DNA of 64,000 nucleotides, from positions 1 to 64,000 of the forward strand of contig CADAYE010000009.1 in NCBI GenBank assembly GCA_902792085.1, given 5' to 3'. Made by a program: the position numbers and the translations under genes. The DNA is from an uncultured bacterium (GTDB lineage: Bacteria; Cyanobacteriota; Vampirovibrionia; Gastranaerophilales; Gastranaerophilaceae). Below are positions 16,903 to 27,155 of the stretch, one piece after another. The first letter of the stretch is position 1. Each line of letters starts with the position of its first letter. Below the pieces are notes generated by a model. That model worked only from the letters and a program-made list of their open reading frames with translations. It was not told where the DNA came from and ran no database searches.

Positions 16903-18069
16903 TTACGATTGACGCAAATTAATAACAAACCTTTCAAGTCTTTCCATTGCAATTTTGAGTTTTTCTAACGAATAAGCATAAGATATTCTCAAATATCCTT
17001 CTCCGCTGTCACCAAACGCAGTTCCCGGAACTGCGGCAACTTTTTCCTCCTGCAAAAATTTTGTCGCAAATTCTTCGCTTGTCATCCCAAATTCTTTTAT
17101 ACAAGGGAACACATAAAAAGCGCCGTAAGGTTCAAAACATTCCAATCCCATTTTTTTAAACGCATCCATCAGAAATCTTCTGCGCTGATTATAAGATTCT
17201 CGCATAATTTTAACATCTTCATTTCCGTTTTTGAGTGCTTCAATTGCCGCATATTGACTGATTGTTGGGGCACACATAATTGCATATTGATGAATTTTTG
17301 TCATTTGTTTAATAAGCCAATCAGGACCGCAGCAATAGCCCAAACGCCACCCTGTCATTGCATAACTTTTTGAAAATCCGTTTATAAGAAGTGTTCGCTC
17401 TTTCATTCCGTCAAGACTTACGATTGAAACATGCGTTCCTTTATAAGTTAATTCTGAATATATTTCATCTGAAATTACAAATATATCGTGTTTTTTAATT
17501 ACCTGTGCAATTTCTTCAAGATTTTTTCTTTCCATAATTGCGCCTGTCGGATTATTAGGATAAGGCAGTATCAGAACCTTTGTTTTGTCGGTAATTGCAT
17601 TTTCAAGTTCTTGCGCAGTCAGGCGAAATTCGTTTTCGGATTTTAAGTTGATAAAAACATTCTTTCCCCCCGCAAGATATGAACAAGGCGCATAAGAAAC
17701 ATAAGATGGCTGAGGAATAATCACTTCATCCCCATCATTTATTATTGCCCTTAAACCTATATCAATGGCTTCTGAGCCTCCTACAGTGACAAGTATTTCA
17801 TTTTGAGGGTTATAAGTTACCTGCTGAGTCCGCTTGATATAATTTGAAATTTCCTGCCTTAAAGGTAACAAGCCTGAATTTGAAGTATAAAAAGTCCGAC
17901 CTTTTTCAAATGCATAAATACCTTCATCTCTTATATGCCATGGCGTTTCAAAATCAGGTTCGCCGACTCCGAGAGAAATCGCATCTTTCATTTCGCTTAC
18001 GATGTCAAAAAATTTCCTTATTCCTGATGGTTTGATATTTTGAACTTTGTCTGATAAAAATTCCCTCAC
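16903..18069 (-). CDS. Class I/II PLP-dependent aminotransferase
   Basis: 388 residues, fold-type I aminotransferase of the aspartate/PatA group. Visible are LGVGEPDFETP, YPNNPTGAIM, the PLP-lysine motif INGFSKSYAMTGWRLGY and the carboxylate-binding arginine in YLRISYAYS. The substrate is unknown. It starts at a GTG that overlaps the stop of the Lrp-type regulator (GTGA, 18066-18069), so the two are translated together; the regulator probably controls this gene in response to an amino acid. Confidence 0.88.
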   Translation of the reverse strand: MREFLSDKVQNIKPSGIRKFFDIVSEMKDAISLGVGEPDFETPWHIRDEGIYAFEKGRTFYTSNSGLLPLRQEISNYIKRTQQVTYNPQNEILVTVGGSEAIDIGLRAIINDGDEVIIPQPSYVSYAPCSYLAGGKNVFINLKSENEFRLTAQELENAITDKTKVLILPYPNNPTGAIMERKNLEEIAQVIKKHDIFVISDEIYSELTYKGTHVSIVSLDGMKERTLLINGFSKSYAMTGWRLGYCCGPDWLIKQMTKIHQYAIMCAPTISQYAAIEALKNGNEDVKIMRESYNQRRRFLMDAFKKMGLECFEPYGAFYVFPCIKEFGMTSEEFATKFLQEEKVAAVPGTAFGDSGEGYLRISYAYSLEKLKIAMERLERFVINLRQS

Positions 18070-18548
18070 GGAGTAACAACCTCTCTTACATCCTCTTTTA
18101 CTTCGTCTAAAATAGTGCCGTGGTCTTTGTATTTTTTAAGTACAAAATGAGTTCCCGTACTCAAAACATTGTCTAAAGTGGAGAGTTTATCTGAAACGAA
18201 AGCAGCAATTTCTTTCAGGGTTTTTTCTTCTAATGTTACCATCAAATCAAATCCGCCTGAAATTAAGTAAACGGATTTTACTTCAGGGTAGTTATAAATT
18301 CTTTGAGCGATTTTGTCAAACCCCTGCCCTCTTTGAAGTGTTACCCGAACTTCAATTATTGCAGAAACTTTTTCAATAGATGTTTTTTCCCAATCAATAA
18401 GAGTATGATAACCGCAAATTACTCTTTCTTCTTCAAGTTTTTTAATTTCGTTTGCAACTTCAATTTCTTCTCTGCCTAACAAAACGGCAAGTTCACTAAT
18501 CCCGATTCTGCTGTTTTTTTCGATTATTGATAACAACTGTTCTCTCAT
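18066..18548 (-). CDS. Lrp/AsnC family transcriptional regulator
   Basis: 160 residues: an N-terminal winged helix (RIGISELAVLLGREEIEVANEIKKLEEE, about 15-45) and a C-terminal RAM/AsnC ligand domain (about 65-140, with GFDLMVTLEEKTLKEIAAFV). Members bind amino acids and regulate their metabolism. It forms a translationally coupled pair with the aminotransferase. GGAG lies seven bases upstream of the ATG. Confidence 0.88.
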   Translation of the reverse strand: MREQLLSIIEKNSRIGISELAVLLGREEIEVANEIKKLEEERVICGYHTLIDWEKTSIEKVSAIIEVRVTLQRGQGFDKIAQRIYNYPEVKSVYLISGGFDLMVTLEEKTLKEIAAFVSDKLSTLDNVLSTGTHFVLKKYKDHGTILDEVKEDVREVVTP

Positions 18549-18693
18549 GTTTAACTCCTTATTTGTTGTTATTGTAGCATAAATAAGTCAATTGTGAATT
18601 TGTGAATTGTTTAATACAAAATTATAAACAAAAAACCGAAGTTAAAATATGATAATTATGTATAGATGTTAATATATCAGATTTTGAACTGAA

Positions 18694-20280
18694 TTATAAT
18701 TCAACATCAGATTCGTGAATCGGGGCACCGATTACACGCTCAATTTCTGCCGCATTTATATTGTAATTCAGTAATACATTGTAGTAATCAAGTTGGGCAT
18801 TGAGGTATGTATTTTCGGAATCTTTAAATTCAATAGCATCTCCCAAGCCTACCTGATAGCGTCTGAATGCCTGATACTGTTGTTCTTTTGCCTGTTGAAG
18901 CGCAAGTTTTGAGACTCTTATACTATCATAAGAATTCATAAGGCTTATATAAGCACTTTTTACGTCAAGATAGACATTTTGTCTTTCTTTTTCATAATCC
19001 GCTACGGCTTTTTTGTATGTCGCAGTCGCTTCATCAACCTGTTTTTTGAGTTTCATAAGGTTTACACCCGAATACTGCAATTGCGCACCAAATTGATAAC
19101 CGTAGTCACCATTGATTTCTCGTCCGCCATGCTGATATGAGCCAAATGCACTTATATCCGGAGTGTAAGCCCTTTTCGATGCACGAACTGTTAATTCTGC
19201 GGCATCCATTTTTTTCTTAGCTGAAAGAAGTGACGGTCTTGATTCCTGAGCAGTTTTTATTAAATCTGTAAAATTAACCTGATATTCTTTTGAATTTAAT
19301 TCGTCTTTCAATATAACCCCTGCAAGTTCAGGAATACCAACGGCGTTGGCAAGTTGCACCGCAGCAAGTTCAAGAGTATTTTTTGCTTTTATTTCGTTTA
19401 GTTGTGCTTTGCCAAGGTTATATTCAGCATAAGTTACATCAATTTTTGGTTTTTTACCGATTTCATAGTATGCTCGTGCTTGTTTTAACTGAAGTTCGTA
19501 ATCTTTTACTGTTTCCGCATAAACTTCCTTTTGCACCTTTGCAAATACCATATTGTAATACGCAACTTTCACTCTGTATATTACATTTTCAATACTTGTT
19601 TCGGCATCATAACGGGTTGATTCATAAATTCTTTTGGCATTATCAGCCTGCGCTTTGGTTTTACCAAAGTCAAATAAAAGCATATCCGCAGACAGATTAG
19701 GGACATAGAACATATTATATGTCTGTGGTATCATACCTGCCATTGCTCCACCCATTGTCATAAGCATATTGTTTCGTGAATAACTTATTCCTGCAGTTAA
19801 TTTTGGGAAATAATTACTCCAAGCCTGACCGATTTTGGTCTTATATATTTCAGCATTACTAATTGCAGACATAATTGTCGGGTTGTGAGTAATTGCAAGT
19901 TTTATACAGTCTTTGAGCGTTACCTCCTGAGGAATATTTGATGTATCGTAAAAATTTATTTGACTGTCAATGACAGGAAATTTTGATTCATACATTCCTT
20001 CTGCTTCTTTTGAAGATTTTTCTTTTGTTACTGCTTTTAGTTTTGTCTTTTTATTTTCTTGTCTTTTGTTTACTTTTTTCTGCTTTTCAGGTTTGACAAT
20101 TTGAACAGGCGTAACCGTATTAGAGGTTTTAGAAGATGCAAGCACATTTGCTTTGTCATTTTTAATCTGCTGAACTATTTCTTCATCAGGCATATTTATA
20201 TTAACTTTTTTGGCAAGTGCACTATTTAGCCCCATTGCACTTATTGAAATTATCAACGCTATATTTAAAATCTTTTTCAT
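18694..20280 (-). CDS. TolC family outer membrane efflux protein
   Basis: 528 residues with a Sec signal peptide (MKKILNIALIISISAMGLNSALA), a Lys-rich linker (25-100) that is longer than usual, then the two TolC repeats of coiled coil and beta-barrel strands (for example LKDCIKLAITHNPTIMSAISNAEIYK; FRRYQVGLGDAIEFKDSENTYLNAQLDYYN). It forms the outer-membrane exit duct for the RND pump encoded just upstream in the same operon. Its presence implies a diderm cell. Confidence 0.9.
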   Translation of the reverse strand: MKKILNIALIISISAMGLNSALAKKVNINMPDEEIVQQIKNDKANVLASSKTSNTVTPVQIVKPEKQKKVNKRQENKKTKLKAVTKEKSSKEAEGMYESKFPVIDSQINFYDTSNIPQEVTLKDCIKLAITHNPTIMSAISNAEIYKTKIGQAWSNYFPKLTAGISYSRNNMLMTMGGAMAGMIPQTYNMFYVPNLSADMLLFDFGKTKAQADNAKRIYESTRYDAETSIENVIYRVKVAYYNMVFAKVQKEVYAETVKDYELQLKQARAYYEIGKKPKIDVTYAEYNLGKAQLNEIKAKNTLELAAVQLANAVGIPELAGVILKDELNSKEYQVNFTDLIKTAQESRPSLLSAKKKMDAAELTVRASKRAYTPDISAFGSYQHGGREINGDYGYQFGAQLQYSGVNLMKLKKQVDEATATYKKAVADYEKERQNVYLDVKSAYISLMNSYDSIRVSKLALQQAKEQQYQAFRRYQVGLGDAIEFKDSENTYLNAQLDYYNVLLNYNINAAEIERVIGAPIHESDVEL

Positions 20281-20327
20281 ATTTTATCCTTTTTACAGGT
20301 CGGTCGTACTGTTATGCCGACATTTTA

Positions 20328-23300
20328 TTATTCATCATAAGTCAAATCTTCTTGCGTAATCTGGCGTTTTGGAAATTTATCAACAAATTCCTGAACGATT
20401 ACATAAAAAGCAGGAGTCAAAACTGCCCCCAAAGTTGCCGCCGCAACCATACCGCCAAATACGGTTGAGCCAACCGAGATTCTTGAATTTGCACCTGCAC
20501 CGGTAGCAAAAATCATAGGTAATACCCCGATAATAAATGCAAGTTCAGTCATCATAATGGCTCTGAAACGAAGTTTTGCAGCCTTTATTGCCGCATCTCG
20601 AACAGACAAACCGTTATCCTCGTGTTCGGTTTTTGCAAATTCTACAATCAAAATAGATTGTTTTGCTGCAAGACCAATCAATGTAATCATACCAACCTGA
20701 GAATAAATATCAAAAGCCTGATTTATCATCAATTGGAATATCAAAGCACCAAGAGCAGCAACAGGAGAAATCAAAAGAACTGCAAACGGTATCGTAAAAC
20801 TTTCATACAATGCAACAAGGAACAAATATACAAATATCAAAGCAAAACTGACTATCATAATAGTTTGTCCTGATGCTTCCCTTTCCTGTGCGGATGTACC
20901 TGACCAGTCAAATGTCATATCTGACGGTAAAACTCTTTTTGCCACTTCTTCCATAGCATTCATAGCATCACCGGAACTCTTACCCGGAGTCTGTTGCCCC
21001 TGAATTTGAACGGATGTATATAAGTTATATCTTGTAATTGAAGCAGTACCAATTGTCTGTTTTAATTTTACAAGTGACAAGACAGGAACCTGAACACCTG
21101 CTCTGTTAGTAACATAAATACCTTCCAAATCTGTTGCTTTATCTCTGAATTTACTTAATGCCTGCAATTCAACCTTAAATACACGTCCGTATTTATTGAA
21201 GTCGTTTACATAATAAGTTCCGAGCATTGAAGCAAGGGTTGCATACAATTCCTGCAAATCAACATTCTGCGCCATTGCTTTTGCATAATCTATATCAAGA
21301 ATATATTGCGGAACATTCGCCTGAAATGTTGTATTTACATCGGAAAGTGTCTCGTTCTGATTTGCTTCCATAATAAGTTTATTTGCCCACTGCTCCATCT
21401 GTTGCGGAGTGTAATCCCCTTGTGAAAGCATTTGGAACTCAAAACCACCCATCATACTCATACCTTGAATTGCAGGAGGTGAGAATGATATAATTGAAGC
21501 CTCTTTTGTATTTGCAGCAATTTGTCTTATTCTGTTCAAAATTGCCGTATGAGAAAGGTCTGTCTCTCGCCCCTGAATTTTTCTTTTTATCCATCTTAAT
21601 GGTCCGATTTTTCTGTAATCATAATCTTTCAACAATACAATGGCAAAAGCAGAGTTTGAAGCTCCGTTTCCGCCAAATACCGTTAGTTTTTTCTTATCAA
21701 CACCATCAAGTTCCCCTACCTGAGCAACAAATCGTCTTGAAACTTCTTCGGTTCTCGGTAAAGATGCACCGTCAGGCAAAGTTATACTTGCAATCAAAAC
21801 CTTTTGGTCTTCGTCAGGAATAAACCCTGTTGATGTTATTTTGAACGCGCCTGCCGTAATCAAAAGTATTGCTATATAAAATATAATAGTTAGTTTCTTA
21901 TTATAAACAAATTTTTCAACAAATTCCATATAGAAATTTTCTAATTTGTCAAATCCCTGATTAAATTTTGCAACATAACGCAAGGTTCTTTGATTTATTC
22001 TGCTTATAACATGTTTTAAATGCGAGCGCAAAGATGTTTCGTGCATATCAATTTCATCATTTTGCTTTTTGCCCAAAAAGTGAGAACACATTGCAGGAGA
22101 TAAAGACAATGCACAAATTGCAGAAATTGCAATAGAAACAGCAATACAAACAGCAAACTGTTTATACATAACCCCTGTCATACCGCCCATAAATATAATT
22201 GGTACAAATACCGCCATCAAAACCATTGCCATTGCAACAAGAGATGAACCCACTTCTTCCATTGTTAATTGAGTTGCAACAATAGCAGATTTACCTTCGT
22301 CAATATGCCTTTTAACATTTTCAATTACAACAATAGCATCGTCAACAACAACCCCAACTGCCAAAACCAATGCAAATAATGACAAAAGGTTGATAGACAT
22401 ATTCATAACTTTTAAAGCAAAAAATGTACCGATTAAGGATACAGGAATAGTCGCACACGGAACAAGTGTTGCCATCGCATCACCCAAGAACAAATAGATA
22501 ATTAATACGACGATTAAAGCGGTCAAAAGAATTGTAAATTCAACTTCTGACATTGATTCTTCAATATAATCGGCATCATCTTTTGTTGTACTGATAACCA
22601 AGCCGTTATTTAACCTTGAATTAAGTTCATCGACTTTTTTGTGTACGGCTTTAGACATATCTATAATATTTGCATCAGGCAACTGCGAAATTACAATAAC
22701 CGCAGACGGTTTACCGTCAACCAAACCTAAATTCTGATAAGATTGCGCACCGAGTTCGACTTTTGCAATATCTTTTATTTTTACATTTGAACCATCTATA
22801 TTTGAACGGATAATTATATTTTCAAATTCTTTTACATCTTGTAATCTTCCCTTTGTTTTTAGGGTAATTTGTAGTGCCTGTTCATCATCAGTCGGTCTTT
22901 GCCCCAAAGCACCTGCCGTAACCTGAGTATTTTGAGCGGCTATTGCAGCCTTCACTTCACTTGTTGAAATATTTAACCCTGCCATTTTTTGAGGGTCGAG
23001 CCATATTCTCATTGCATAATCGCCGGAGCCGTAAACATCAACATCTGCAACTCCTTCAACACGTTTCAATTCATCTTTTACATAGATTGAACCATAGTTT
23101 GTCAGGTCTAATTGCGACCAATTCCCTCTTTCAGGAATAAGTGTCAAAATCAAAGCGCCTGAACCCGCAGACCTGCTCAGAGCCGTAACCCCCGTTCTTT
23201 GGACATCTTCAGGGAGTTGTGACTGAACTTGCTGGATTCTGTTTTGAACATTCATAAGGTTTACATTTTTATCAGTCCCGACTTTAAAGAACATTTTTAA

Positions 23301-23588
23301 CTGATACATCCCATCATAGCAGGTTGATGTCATATATGTAAGATTTTCAACCCCGTTCAATTTTTGTTCAAGAACAGTTGCCACAGAAGATTCGACAACC
23401 TCTGCACTTGCGCCCATATAGTTAGCACTTACCTGAATTTGCGGAGGAGTAACATCAGGATAACTTTCTTGTTTTAACCCCGCAAGTGAAATCAAACCCA
23501 TCAAAACTATACAGATTGAAATTACAAGTGCAAATCTTGGTTTTTGTATAAAGAAATATAAGTTTTTTTTATCAAATATCTTTTTCAT
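20328..23588 (-). CDS. RND family efflux transporter (HAE1/AcrB type)
   Basis: 1086 residues, standard for AcrB-like pumps: an N-terminal membrane helix, two large periplasmic porter/docking loops and twelve membrane helices. The proton-relay aspartate pair is in [18 protein letters not shown] near residue 410. Other signatures are [17 protein letters not shown] and the C-terminal [15 protein letters not shown]. It exports drugs, dyes or lipids from the periplasm using the proton gradient. It sits between the adaptor gene (21 bases) and the TolC gene (47 bases) in one leftward operon. The substrate cannot be told. Confidence 0.94.
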   Translation of the reverse strand: MKKIFDKKNLYFFIQKPRFALVISICIVLMGLISLAGLKQESYPDVTPPQIQVSANYMGASAEVVESSVATVLEQKLNGVENLTYMTSTCYDGMYQLKMFFKVGTDKNVNLMNVQNRIQQVQSQLPEDVQRTGVTALSRSAGSGALILTLIPERGNWSQLDLTNYGSIYVKDELKRVEGVADVDVYGSGDYAMRIWLDPQKMAGLNISTSEVKAAIAAQNTQVTAGALGQRPTDDEQALQITLKTKGRLQDVKEFENIIIRSNIDGSNVKIKDIAKVELGAQSYQNLGLVDGKPSAVIVISQLPDANIIDMSKAVHKKVDELNSRLNNGLVISTTKDDADYIEESMSEVEFTILLTALIVVLIIYLFLGDAMATLVPCATIPVSLIGTFFALKVMNMSINLLSLFALVLAVGVVVDDAIVVIENVKRHIDEGKSAIVATQLTMEEVGSSLVAMAMVLMAVFVPIIFMGGMTGVMYKQFAVCIAVSIAISAICALSLSPAMCSHFLGKKQNDEIDMHETSLRSHLKHVISRINQRTLRYVAKFNQGFDKLENFYMEFVEKFVYNKKLTIIFYIAILLITAGAFKITSTGFIPDEDQKVLIASITLPDGASLPRTEEVSRRFVAQVGELDGVDKKKLTVFGGNGASNSAFAIVLLKDYDYRKIGPLRWIKRKIQGRETDLSHTAILNRIRQIAANTKEASIISFSPPAIQGMSMMGGFEFQMLSQGDYTPQQMEQWANKLIMEANQNETLSDVNTTFQANVPQYILDIDYAKAMAQNVDLQELYATLASMLGTYYVNDFNKYGRVFKVELQALSKFRDKATDLEGIYVTNRAGVQVPVLSLVKLKQTIGTASITRYNLYTSVQIQGQQTPGKSSGDAMNAMEEVAKRVLPSDMTFDWSGTSAQEREASGQTIMIVSFALIFVYLFLVALYESFTIPFAVLLISPVAALGALIFQLMINQAFDIYSQVGMITLIGLAAKQSILIVEFAKTEHEDNGLSVRDAAIKAAKLRFRAIMMTELAFIIGVLPMIFATGAGANSRISVGSTVFGGMVAAATLGAVLTPAFYVIVQEFVDKFPKRQITQEDLTYDE

Positions 23589-23609
23589 TGTATTTATCCT
23601 AAATTAAGG

Positions 23610-24782
23610 CTATTCACTTTTTTGTTTCTTTTCGTATTCTTTTTTTGTCAAAATTTTAACTTTTTGTCCTTCAACACTGATATTCTGAACCCCTGCGATT
23701 ACAATTTTGTCATTTTTATCAAGTCCTGATTCAACAATCCAGTGATTATCAATCTGGTCAGAAACTTTTATATCTTTTCTCTTAACGGTATTGTCTTTGT
23801 TTACAACCCAAACATAGTATCCGCTCATAGCATCACCCTTAGTGCAGGCTTGCGGAACAGTCATATATTTGAATTTTTTAGGAGATACCAAAGAAACTTT
23901 CATATAATCTCCCGGAACAAGCCACCAGTCAGAGTTATCAAATGTCGCTCTCATCTGAATCGAACCGGAATTTTTATCAATTTGGTTATCTACAAAATCA
24001 ACTACACCTGTCTTGTCGTACCATTTTCCGCCTTCGAACTGGACTTTTACTTTTACATCTTTAAACTCGTTACTTGCTTTGAGCATTTTTATAAAGTCCG
24101 AACTTCTCAGGCTAAAGGTTACATAAACAGGATCCATACTTGATACATTTACTAACGGACCCGAAGTAAGTGATACATAGTTCCCTTCGGTAATTTTTAC
24201 CTTACCTATTCTGCCGTCTATTGGTGATTTTATAGTTGTGTAACCCAAATTTACTCTTGCAAGTTGCAATTTTTGCCTTGCGGCATCTAACAATGCCTGA
24301 TTTTGATTTCTTGACGCAAGAGATTGGTCAACATAAGAATGGCTGACCAAATCTTCTTTAATCAGTGCATTTGCTCTGTCTAATTCTTGTTGTGAATTTA
24401 AAAGCAATGCGTTATACTGATTAACAGTCGCCTGTGAATTACGTACTTCAAGTTGAAATTCCTGAGGGTCAATTTGGAACAATGTTTGACCTTTTTTTAC
24501 AAAATCACCTTCATTAAAGTATTTTTTCTGTAAAAATCCTGCAACTCGAGCCATTACATCAATTGAATATTTTGCTTCAACCCTGCCCGTTGATTCGGCA
24601 CTGATATAAGAATCTGTATTAACAGGATAATCAACAACAACTTCTTTGGGCATCCTCATCATTTGCTGCATGATAAGCCCCGTAACAAGTCCTGATAATT
24701 TGTTATAAACTATTGGCGCAATAATTATAATCAAAGTAAGTATTGCAAGTTTTTTTCTTGTCATTTTAATATTTAATTTCAT
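23610..24782 (-). CDS. RND periplasmic adaptor (membrane fusion protein)
   Basis: 390 residues. An N-terminal signal-anchor (about 9-35), a lipoyl half-motif (VEAKYSIDVMARVAGFLQKKYFNEGDFVKKGQ), an alpha-hairpin (about 115-180), the second lipoyl half (TTIKSPIDGRIGKVKITEGNYV) and beta-barrel and membrane-proximal domains. It bridges the RND pump and TolC duct in the periplasm and is first in the operon. The ribosome site CGGAGA precedes the ATG. No local repressor gene is present. Confidence 0.92.
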   Translation of the reverse strand: MKLNIKMTRKKLAILTLIIIIAPIVYNKLSGLVTGLIMQQMMRMPKEVVVDYPVNTDSYISAESTGRVEAKYSIDVMARVAGFLQKKYFNEGDFVKKGQTLFQIDPQEFQLEVRNSQATVNQYNALLLNSQQELDRANALIKEDLVSHSYVDQSLASRNQNQALLDAARQKLQLARVNLGYTTIKSPIDGRIGKVKITEGNYVSLTSGPLVNVSSMDPVYVTFSLRSSDFIKMLKASNEFKDVKVKVQFEGGKWYDKTGVVDFVDNQIDKNSGSIQMRATFDNSDWWLVPGDYMKVSLVSPKKFKYMTVPQACTKGDAMSGYYVWVVNKDNTVKRKDIKVSDQIDNHWIVESGLDKNDKIVIAGVQNISVEGQKVKILTKKEYEKKQKSE

Positions 24783-24911
24783 AGATTTTCTCCGATTTTA
24801 CTATTTTTTAATTTAACCATAAACTTTGCTAACATTCAAGTAATATACATAATATGTGTTTATAAAGAATATTCAGATCAAATTTGTGTAAATAATTATT
24901 TTAAAGCAGAA

Positions 24912-24942
24912 AAATGGCATACTACTTTACAGCAGTATGCCA
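24912..24942 (-). terminator. Intrinsic terminator of tpiA
   Basis: Minus strand: a 9-bp perfect stem TGGCATACT/AGTATGCCA (24915-24923/24934-24942) followed by TTTTT, 27 bases after the tpiA stop. Confidence 0.82.
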
Positions 24943-24968
24943 TTATCTTAATTTTTATCTAATGAAAA

Positions 24969-25763
24969 TTAAACAGCAACTTTCATTGTTTTTTCAATAA
25001 TTTCGTTGAAACTGTCTGCTTTTAATGAAGCACCACCGATTAAAGCTCCATCGATATCTGATTGAGCCATTTGTTCTTCGATTGTAGAAGGTTTTACAGA
25101 ACCACCGTAAAGAATTCTGATTGAATCAGCCGCACTTTGACCTGCTACATCTGCCACAACTCCACGAATCATTTTGATAACTCTGTTTGCTTCAGTTGCA
25201 TCACAAGATTTACCCGTTCCTATAGCCCAAATAGGTTCGTATGCAATAACCGATTTTGCAACATCTTCGGATGAAATTCCATCTAAAGCTGCTCTGATTT
25301 GTGAAGCAATCCAACTGTCAGTAATACCTGATTCTCTTTGTTCTAAAGATTCGCCACAGCAAATAATAGGAATTAGACCGCCTGCCAAAATTGCTTTTGC
25401 TTTTTTGTTAATCATTTCATCAGTTTCAGAAAAATATTGTCTTCTTTCGGAGTGTCCGATAATAATATATGAACAACCTGCATCTTTTGCCATTTCAACA
25501 GAAATTTCACCTGTATATGCCCCTGAAGTTTCCCAGTGGCAATTTTGAGCGGCAATGGCTAATTTGGTACCGTTACATCCGCAATCACATGGAATTTCTT
25601 TTACCTGATTTAAACAAGTAAATACAGGTGCAATCACAACTGAAGGTAATTGAACTGCGCTATAATTTGAAACAAACGAACTTATACCTTCATATAATGC
25701 TCTTGCATCACTTTGAAGTAAATTCATTTTCCAGTTTCCTGCAATAATTGGTTTTCTTGACAT
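24969..25763 (-). CDS. tpiA: Triosephosphate isomerase
   Basis: 264 residues from the ATG at 25763, chosen because AAAGGAG lies eight bases upstream and GNWKMN then sits near the N-terminus as usual. It interconverts dihydroxyacetone phosphate and glyceraldehyde 3-phosphate in glycolysis. Catalytic residues are seen: Lys in GNWKMN, His in IIGHSERR, Glu in AYEPIWAIGTG; the phosphate loop is LYGGSVKP. The protein is slightly longer than the usual 250 because of a small cysteine-containing insert after FTCLNQ. It has its own terminator. Confidence 0.96.
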   Translation of the reverse strand: MSRKPIIAGNWKMNLLQSDARALYEGISSFVSNYSAVQLPSVVIAPVFTCLNQVKEIPCDCGCNGTKLAIAAQNCHWETSGAYTGEISVEMAKDAGCSYIIIGHSERRQYFSETDEMINKKAKAILAGGLIPIICCGESLEQRESGITDSWIASQIRAALDGISSEDVAKSVIAYEPIWAIGTGKSCDATEANRVIKMIRGVVADVAGQSAADSIRILYGGSVKPSTIEEQMAQSDIDGALIGGASLKADSFNEIIEKTMKVAV

Positions 25764-25845
25764 AATAAAATCTCCTTTTCTTATCTGATACATACACATT
25801 GATTTTATATTAAACAAAAATTTAATACAACAATAATATGCCTTA

Positions 25846-25874
25846 TTGCATATGACTTTAAAATATTGTATAAT
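25846..25874 (+). promoter_or_regulatory. Promoter of the prepilin pair
   Basis: TTGCAT (25846-25851), a 17-base spacer and TATAAT (25869-25874), then GGAGG before the ATG at 25903. A textbook sigma-70 layout with a short leader. Confidence 0.7.
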
Positions 25875-25902
25875 TTTGTATATAAATCGGAGGTATAAAA
25901 AT

Positions 25903-26445
25903 ATGTTTGGTTATAAAGGGTATAAAAAATCAGGTTTTACATTAGCGGAAGTTCTTATTACATTAGGTATTATCGGTACCGTCGCCGCTATGACAATTCC
26001 TACATTGATGATGAACTACCATAAACGTATTTGGGAGTCAAAATTAAAGAAAATATATTCAATCGCAACAAATGCATGCGAGCGTATGCTTATTGAAGAA
26101 AATGTATCAAGAGTAAACGAAACCACAGTATACGGAGAAGTTACGAATGACAATTTGAGAGCATATTTTAAACTGATGAAAGACGGAGAACAGGTAACTG
26201 GTAAAGGATTTTCTATATTGCTTCCTGATGGCGGAGTTTTGTATCTCAATGCAACAGATAACGGATTTACATTTTATACCGATGTAAACGGAACAGACAC
26301 GCGCCCGAATACTGCTGGTCGTGATGAATTTGAATTCAGGCTGGACCAAAATTGTGCATACGACAGTAATATAGGCGAAGGAGCATCTGATGCCGCTACC
26401 GCATTTAAAGATGTTGTTGAAAATAATTGGGAAATTCATAATTAA
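25903..26445 (+). CDS. Prepilin-like protein (type IV pilin N-terminus)
   Basis: 180 residues from ATG 25903 (GGAGG nine bases upstream). After the short leader MFGYKGYKKSG the prepilin peptidase site G-FTLAEVLITLGIIGTVAAM begins, giving the hydrophobic assembly helix. The remainder resembles the periplasmic domain of minor pilins seen in multiple copies in Gastranaerophilales-like genomes. It may be part of a type IV pilus or type II secretion pseudopilus. It forms a pair with the next gene, 11 bases downstream. Confidence 0.82.
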   Translation: MFGYKGYKKSGFTLAEVLITLGIIGTVAAMTIPTLMMNYHKRIWESKLKKIYSIATNACERMLIEENVSRVNETTVYGEVTNDNLRAYFKLMKDGEQVTGKGFSILLPDGGVLYLNATDNGFTFYTDVNGTDTRPNTAGRDEFEFRLDQNCAYDSNIGEGASDAATAFKDVVENNWEIHN

Positions 26446-26456
26446 GGTACGATAGT

Positions 26457-27155
26457 ATGAAAAAAGCATTTACATTTCTCGAAGTTATGTTCGCACTCAT
26501 GATTGTCGGTTTGATCAGTGCAATGGTCATCCCTGTATTTTACAATACATACGGACACAAAGTTATGAGTACCCAACTCAAAAAAGCCTGTGTTCAGATA
26601 ACACTTGCAACAAAAGAAATTATGACGGATGAAAGAGCCGATGACACAATGACATTGGACAATGAAGAACTTGACAGTGACACCGAACGAGGATTTTATT
26701 ATACTTCTGCAGGTGTTAAAACTTCAAATGCAACTCAGGGTGTTCAATATTTTCTCAATGAATATTTTCAACATTCAAAAGTAAATTGCGGTTCTGGTGG
26801 AACAGACGATTGTGTTGGGGCAAAATACAGAACCCCGGGGAAAAAAGATCTTGGGAAAATACCAACTGATTTTTACTGTATTAAAACGGTCAATTTTGCT
26901 GCAATATGTATGAAATTTGATGAAACTGATAAAGTTACAAAAGTAATAGTAGATGTAAACGGCGCAGAAAAGCCTAATATTACCGGTTCTGATACATTTG
27001 TAATGTATATCACAAATGACGGGAATCTAAAAGATTTGGATGAAGATGAGGCAAACTGCAATGCTGACAGAACAACAGGAGATTCTGTTATTGATTATGC
27101 AGCAGGGTGTTTTACAAAAGTCGTTGCTAACGGCTGGGTCATGCCAAAAGACTAA
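26457..27155 (+). CDS. Second prepilin-like protein
   Basis: 232 residues. The leader is very short (MKKA) before FTFLEVMFALMIVGLISAMVIPVFYNTYG; the usual glycine at the cleavage site is alanine, which is tolerated in some pseudopilins. Several cysteines (CGSGGTDDC, CIKTVNFAAIC) suggest disulfides, consistent with the VKOR-DsbA protein nearby. It is co-transcribed with the preceding prepilin. Its stop codon overlaps the convergent YD-repeat gene by four bases. Confidence 0.78.
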   Translation: MKKAFTFLEVMFALMIVGLISAMVIPVFYNTYGHKVMSTQLKKACVQITLATKEIMTDERADDTMTLDNEELDSDTERGFYYTSAGVKTSNATQGVQYFLNEYFQHSKVNCGSGGTDDCVGAKYRTPGKKDLGKIPTDFYCIKTVNFAAICMKFDETDKVTKVIVDVNGAEKPNITGSDTFVMYITNDGNLKDLDEDEANCNADRTTGDSVIDYAAGCFTKVVANGWVMPKD